A DNA stretch of 15,399 nt from Actinomycetes bacterium (GTDB lineage: Bacteria; Actinomycetota; Thermoleophilia; Gaiellales; Gaiellaceae): the NCBI GenBank assembly GCA_025350775.1, contig JANXXF010000361.1, forward strand, positions 1 to 15,399, read 5' to 3'. Made by a program: the position numbers and the translations under genes. This document shows, one piece after another, positions 14,001 to 15,399 of the stretch (position 1 is its first letter; the number at the start of each line of letters is the position of its first letter). Below the pieces are notes generated by a model. The model was given only the letters and a program-made list of their open reading frames with translations, was not told the DNA's origin and made no database searches.

Positions 14001-14642
14001 GATGTCCTGGTCGTTGACGATCCCTTCCTTCTCGTCCGGGGCCGTGTAGGCGTTGTGGTGCTTCTGCGTCGCCCGGTCTTCGCCCTGATCCATCGTGACG
14101 ACGCTGACGGTGATGTTCTTCGGGCCTGCGCTGCCCGTCTGAAAGAAGCCGCCGGGCGGCAGCGTCGCGCGCCCGCGCTTCGGCCGGTCGACGATCACGA
14201 GCAGCCGGTTGAGATCGTTGGCCGCCCAGAGCTGGTCGCCACCGTCGGCCCAGAGCACGGCCTGCCCGGCCTCGCGCGAGACGGTCGCGGGGTCGTTCTC
14301 GATGTCGAACGAGCTCCCTGGGGGGTTGTCGGGCTTCGTCTCGTCGTACGTCTCCTTGAACCTGCAGGTGGGATCGCTCCTGGGCGCGAAGAAGCTGAAC
14401 GACACCTTGTTGCCCGTTGCAGCCTTGTAGAAGGCGTTGACCTTGTCGTTGAGCACGCGCACCCAGGTGTCGACGGAGATGTCGGTGGGCTTCTGCTTCT
14501 CGCCCTTGTACGAGCACACGACGACGGCGACCTTCTGGCCGAGGCCGATGGGCGAGAACGGGTCGTTGCCGGACGACCGCGCTCCGAGCGCCACCGGGAC
14601 GGTGACGATCAGGCCGAGCGCAATGAGCAGAAAGCGCCGCAC
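11061..14642 (-). CDS. Secreted M6-like metalloprotease fused to a glycoside hydrolase-like barrel, 1193 aa
   Basis: Begins with a signal peptide (MRRFLLIALGLIVTVPVALG, cleavage probably near residue 20-22). Residues about 35-265 form a zinc peptidase domain: HELGHQLGLYD (219-229) is an HExxHxxGxxD motif with His219, His223 and Asp229 as ligands and Glu220 as catalytic base. FWDQMSFDN (243-251) supplies the Met-turn, as in M6/InhA peptidases. Beta-rich regions follow, with a DNDNDGAPD calcium-loop-like segment (479-487) and a CARDB-like stretch near 505-615. After a Thr/Pro-rich linker (830-848) comes a barrel of about 345 residues with FIVGNEVNAARFW (951-963, acid/base Glu956), IHPYPNP (1037-1043) and LVIDEYGYQT (1092-1101, nucleophile Glu1096), the pattern of clan GH-A glycosidases. 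The start is GTG at 14642 with its own promoter. It probably acts outside the cell on glycoproteins or peptidic polymers. Confidence 0.85.
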   Translation of the reverse strand: MRRFLLIALGLIVTVPVALGARSSGNDPFSPIGLGQKVAVVVCSYKGEKQKPTDISVDTWVRVLNDKVNAFYKAATGNKVSFSFFAPRSDPTCRFKETYDETKPDNPPGSSFDIENDPATVSREAGQAVLWADGGDQLWAANDLNRLLVIVDRPKRGRATLPPGGFFQTGSAGPKNITVSVVTMDQGEDRATQKHHNAYTAPDEKEGIVNDQDIALIVHELGHQLGLYDLYRETNDAKEYTEFWDQMSFDNLENFSAFSRYLTGWLPPSGYRIVNRGSTPPGGLDVTVAPPLAGGTEAILLPTNGSIVPPPPGVAYNPTFQGYLVEARGHTGLDAGRPATYETGAPSTLNKYCGTMGLPAEYGDGVLVSATQAGFLGLTPTIPLTVKRAGPRGLPATVCTDDHPSKIGSSVLGQAPFTVGGTFSDPDVGLRVKVLSKTADGSYKLRIFFDSPPPTPNLVANDVWLDSPSNGFGTFWLPDNDNDGAPDLFGDAIYTPVSITLSLTAPPQITFSTTTHRLSLRVQNTGDGMARDVRGTAYILGGEIPVGADLNADTLGRSSIGRIADIHFGDIAPGASVTKTVEMSPAGPFVVALLVNQNGNETNLLDNLRIEPFLMVQTGSGSPYKPIDMSLALANLNKTGQALSVSPFPLPAGWKGTLDSAAKPGQSYAVLVAGRSDKFRLQLQPPDPAVAKPGQVKEITLTGYMNKGDTFIPQVKIPVDVVLSYGTALSLTATGNAGKTSLQGVLTYRDSGRSKPLASTRIRIAVSAIGGGVAAHSELFATTKADGKFNVTVETKKGARYGAVAEYAGSLRYLTMHSSAVAFGGPAAAGTPATTTPSTPPAGPNTPKAYGVADDGGKFAEDGGKSVVASLKAAGMSEQRWTLVWGGAATPDRDPFLDRAVPVASGSGIGIILALYPSPVSPPLPLQAGFVDNFCAWAARVARNYPQIRRFIVGNEVNAARFWPQQQGGTGVYYQTLKTCYDRLKEVSGAIQVIGMGLAPRAVSRPASTAPLDFIKAMGDAYRADGRTAPIMDALAIHPYPNPNAKPPPPPAKGGYEDANFFGVTQLDRVRAALTTAFAGSGQPTTAGGLKLVIDEYGYQTDTAGDDRYKGTEGSGVVSEADQGAYYSDAITKFLACDATVSDVLLFLLVDESGRGVTADGGGWQSGLEHPDGAHKPAFDAVAGAIKTGCAAG

Positions 14643-14650
14643 AAGGCGCG

Positions 14651-14679
14651 AGCGTACGCGCGTCGCGCGCCTTCCGCAA
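14651..14679 (-). promoter_or_regulatory. Predicted promoter of the protease-glycosidase gene
   Basis: The minus strand has TTGCGG (14679-14674), a 17-base spacer and TACGCT (14656-14651), which ends eight bases before the GTG at 14642. No Shine-Dalgarno sits at a usable distance, so the message is probably leaderless. It begins after the stop of the lyase gene, making this gene independent of it. Confidence 0.55.
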
Positions 14680-14695
14680 GCAGGCCGCCTCTCGG

Positions 14696-15399
14696 TCAGA
14701 GCGGCTCGAAGCGCGCCTGGAAGAAGCGCAGGTAGCGCGGCTCGTAGGTCATCCTCAGCCCGCGCGCCCGCTCCCGCCCGGCGTACACCGCCTCGACCGA
14801 CTCGGCGACGACGTCCATGTGCGCCTGCGTGTACACGCGCCGCGGGATCGTCAGCCGGGTCAGCTCGAGCTTCGGGTACTGGTGGCCGCCCGTGGTCGGG
14901 TCGCGCCCGGCCGAGACAATGCCGCGCTCCATCGAACGGATCCCCGAGTCGAGATACAGCTCGGCGGCGAGCGTCTGTGCGGGAAACTCGTCCTGGGAGA
15001 GCTGCGGGTAGAAGCGCCGCGCGTCGAGGAAGATCGCGTGCCCGCCGACTGGCTTCACGTAGGGGATGCCCGCCGCCTCGAGCAGCTCGCCAAGGTAGTA
15101 GACCTGGCCGATGCGCGAACGGACGTGATCGTCGGCGACCGACTCCTCGATGCCGATCGCGATGGCCTCGAGGTCGCGCCCGGCGAGGCCGCCGTAGGTG
15201 TGCAGCCCCTCGAAGACGATGACCAGGTTGCGCGCCTCCTCGAACAGGTCGGCGTCGTTCAGCGCGAGCCAGCCGCCGATATTGACGAGCGAGTCCTTCT
15301 TGGCGCTCATCCAGGCGCCGTCGGTGTACGAGCAGAACTCGTGCAGGATCTCGGCGACGCTCCTGCCCGCGTAGCCCTCCTCCCGCTCCTGGATGAACC
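14696..15399 (-). CDS. tpl: Tyrosine phenol-lyase, C-terminal part (gene continues past the right edge)
   Basis: PLP-dependent beta-eliminating lyase; the last 233 residues are visible. SAKKDSLVNIGG contains the PLP-binding lysine (second Lys of the pair, codon at 15298-15296). FEGLHTYGGLAGRDLEA, VKPVGGHAIFLDARRF, FPAQTLAAELY and LTIPRRVYTQAHMDVVAE follow in the family order. Two positions distinguish it from tryptophanase. SMERGI carries the Arg (codon 14926-14924) equivalent to Arg381 of Citrobacter freundii TPL, where tryptophanase has Ile. LRFFQARF carries Phe (codon 14725-14723) at the position of TPL Phe448, where tryptophanase has His463. The enzyme would split L-tyrosine to phenol, pyruvate and ammonia, or run in reverse. 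The stop lies 53 bases before the GTG start of the protease-glycosidase gene, on the same strand. Confidence 0.9.
   Translation of the reverse strand, partial: FIQEREEGYAGRSVAEILHEFCSYTDGAWMSAKKDSLVNIGGWLALNDADLFEEARNLVIVFEGLHTYGGLAGRDLEAIAIGIEESVADDHVRSRIGQVYYLGELLEAAGIPYVKPVGGHAIFLDARRFYPQLSQDEFPAQTLAAELYLDSGIRSMERGIVSAGRDPTTGGHQYPKLELTRLTIPRRVYTQAHMDVVAESVEAVYAGRERARGLRMTYEPRYLRFFQARFEPL

Noticed and set aside
11445..14735. A 1096-codon open frame on the plus strand
   Set aside because: It is the antisense of the 1193-aa protease-glycosidase gene. Its translation is a low-complexity Arg/Asp/Gly/Val string with no motifs, while the minus strand encodes a signal peptide and catalytic motifs.
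1..15399. tRNA, rRNA, insertion sequences, phage or integrase genes
   Set aside because: None seen on reading both strands: no transposase or integrase motifs, no terminal inverted repeats and no tRNA-like cloverleaf noticed. A dedicated RNA search was not possible.

Overview
The window is GC-rich bacterial chromosome, densely packed on both strands, with frequent GTG starts and 4-bp stop/start overlaps. Several genes appear to be leaderless: a TAnnnT hexamer lies 6-8 nt before the start codon and no Shine-Dalgarno is visible. Together with the protein repertoire this suggests an actinobacterium, possibly of the Thermoleophilia type. No rRNA or tRNA gene is present, so the taxonomy is an inference.

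Layout. (1) 1-1008, minus strand: small 2Fe-2S subunit and truncated large molybdopterin subunit of a xanthine dehydrogenase/CO dehydrogenase-type molybdenum hydroxylase, with a recognisable promoter. (2) 1186-3283: an unknown minus-strand gene and a plus-strand pair (UbiE-like methyltransferase, UbiA-like membrane protein) diverge from a 23-bp gap in which the two -10 hexamers overlap. (3) 3316-6135: a long coiled-coil protein, a 65-aa helical protein, and exonuclease VII (xseA-xseB, translationally coupled). (4) 6375-11015: an accessory cassette of four plus-strand genes, namely a two-TM small protein, a protein built of two similar halves, a BNR/Asp-box beta-propeller protein ending in an Ile-x-Pro repeat tail, and a B12-binding radical SAM enzyme of the RiPP-maturation type. 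(5) 11061-14642, minus strand: a 1193-aa secreted protein joining an M6-like metalloprotease domain to a glycosidase-like barrel. (6) 14696-15399, minus strand: C-terminal part of tyrosine phenol-lyase, with residues that distinguish it from tryptophanase.

The most interesting unit is region 4. A peptide-modifying radical SAM gene sits directly behind a protein whose last ~47 residues are a regular Ile/Pro/Gln repeat, and no ordinary short precursor gene is visible nearby. My hypothesis is that the repeat tail is the enzyme's substrate, so that a full-size beta-propeller protein carries its own modified tail. A hairpin covering the putative ribosome binding site of the radical SAM gene may set the ratio of enzyme to substrate. 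None of this has been tested, and no database search was possible.
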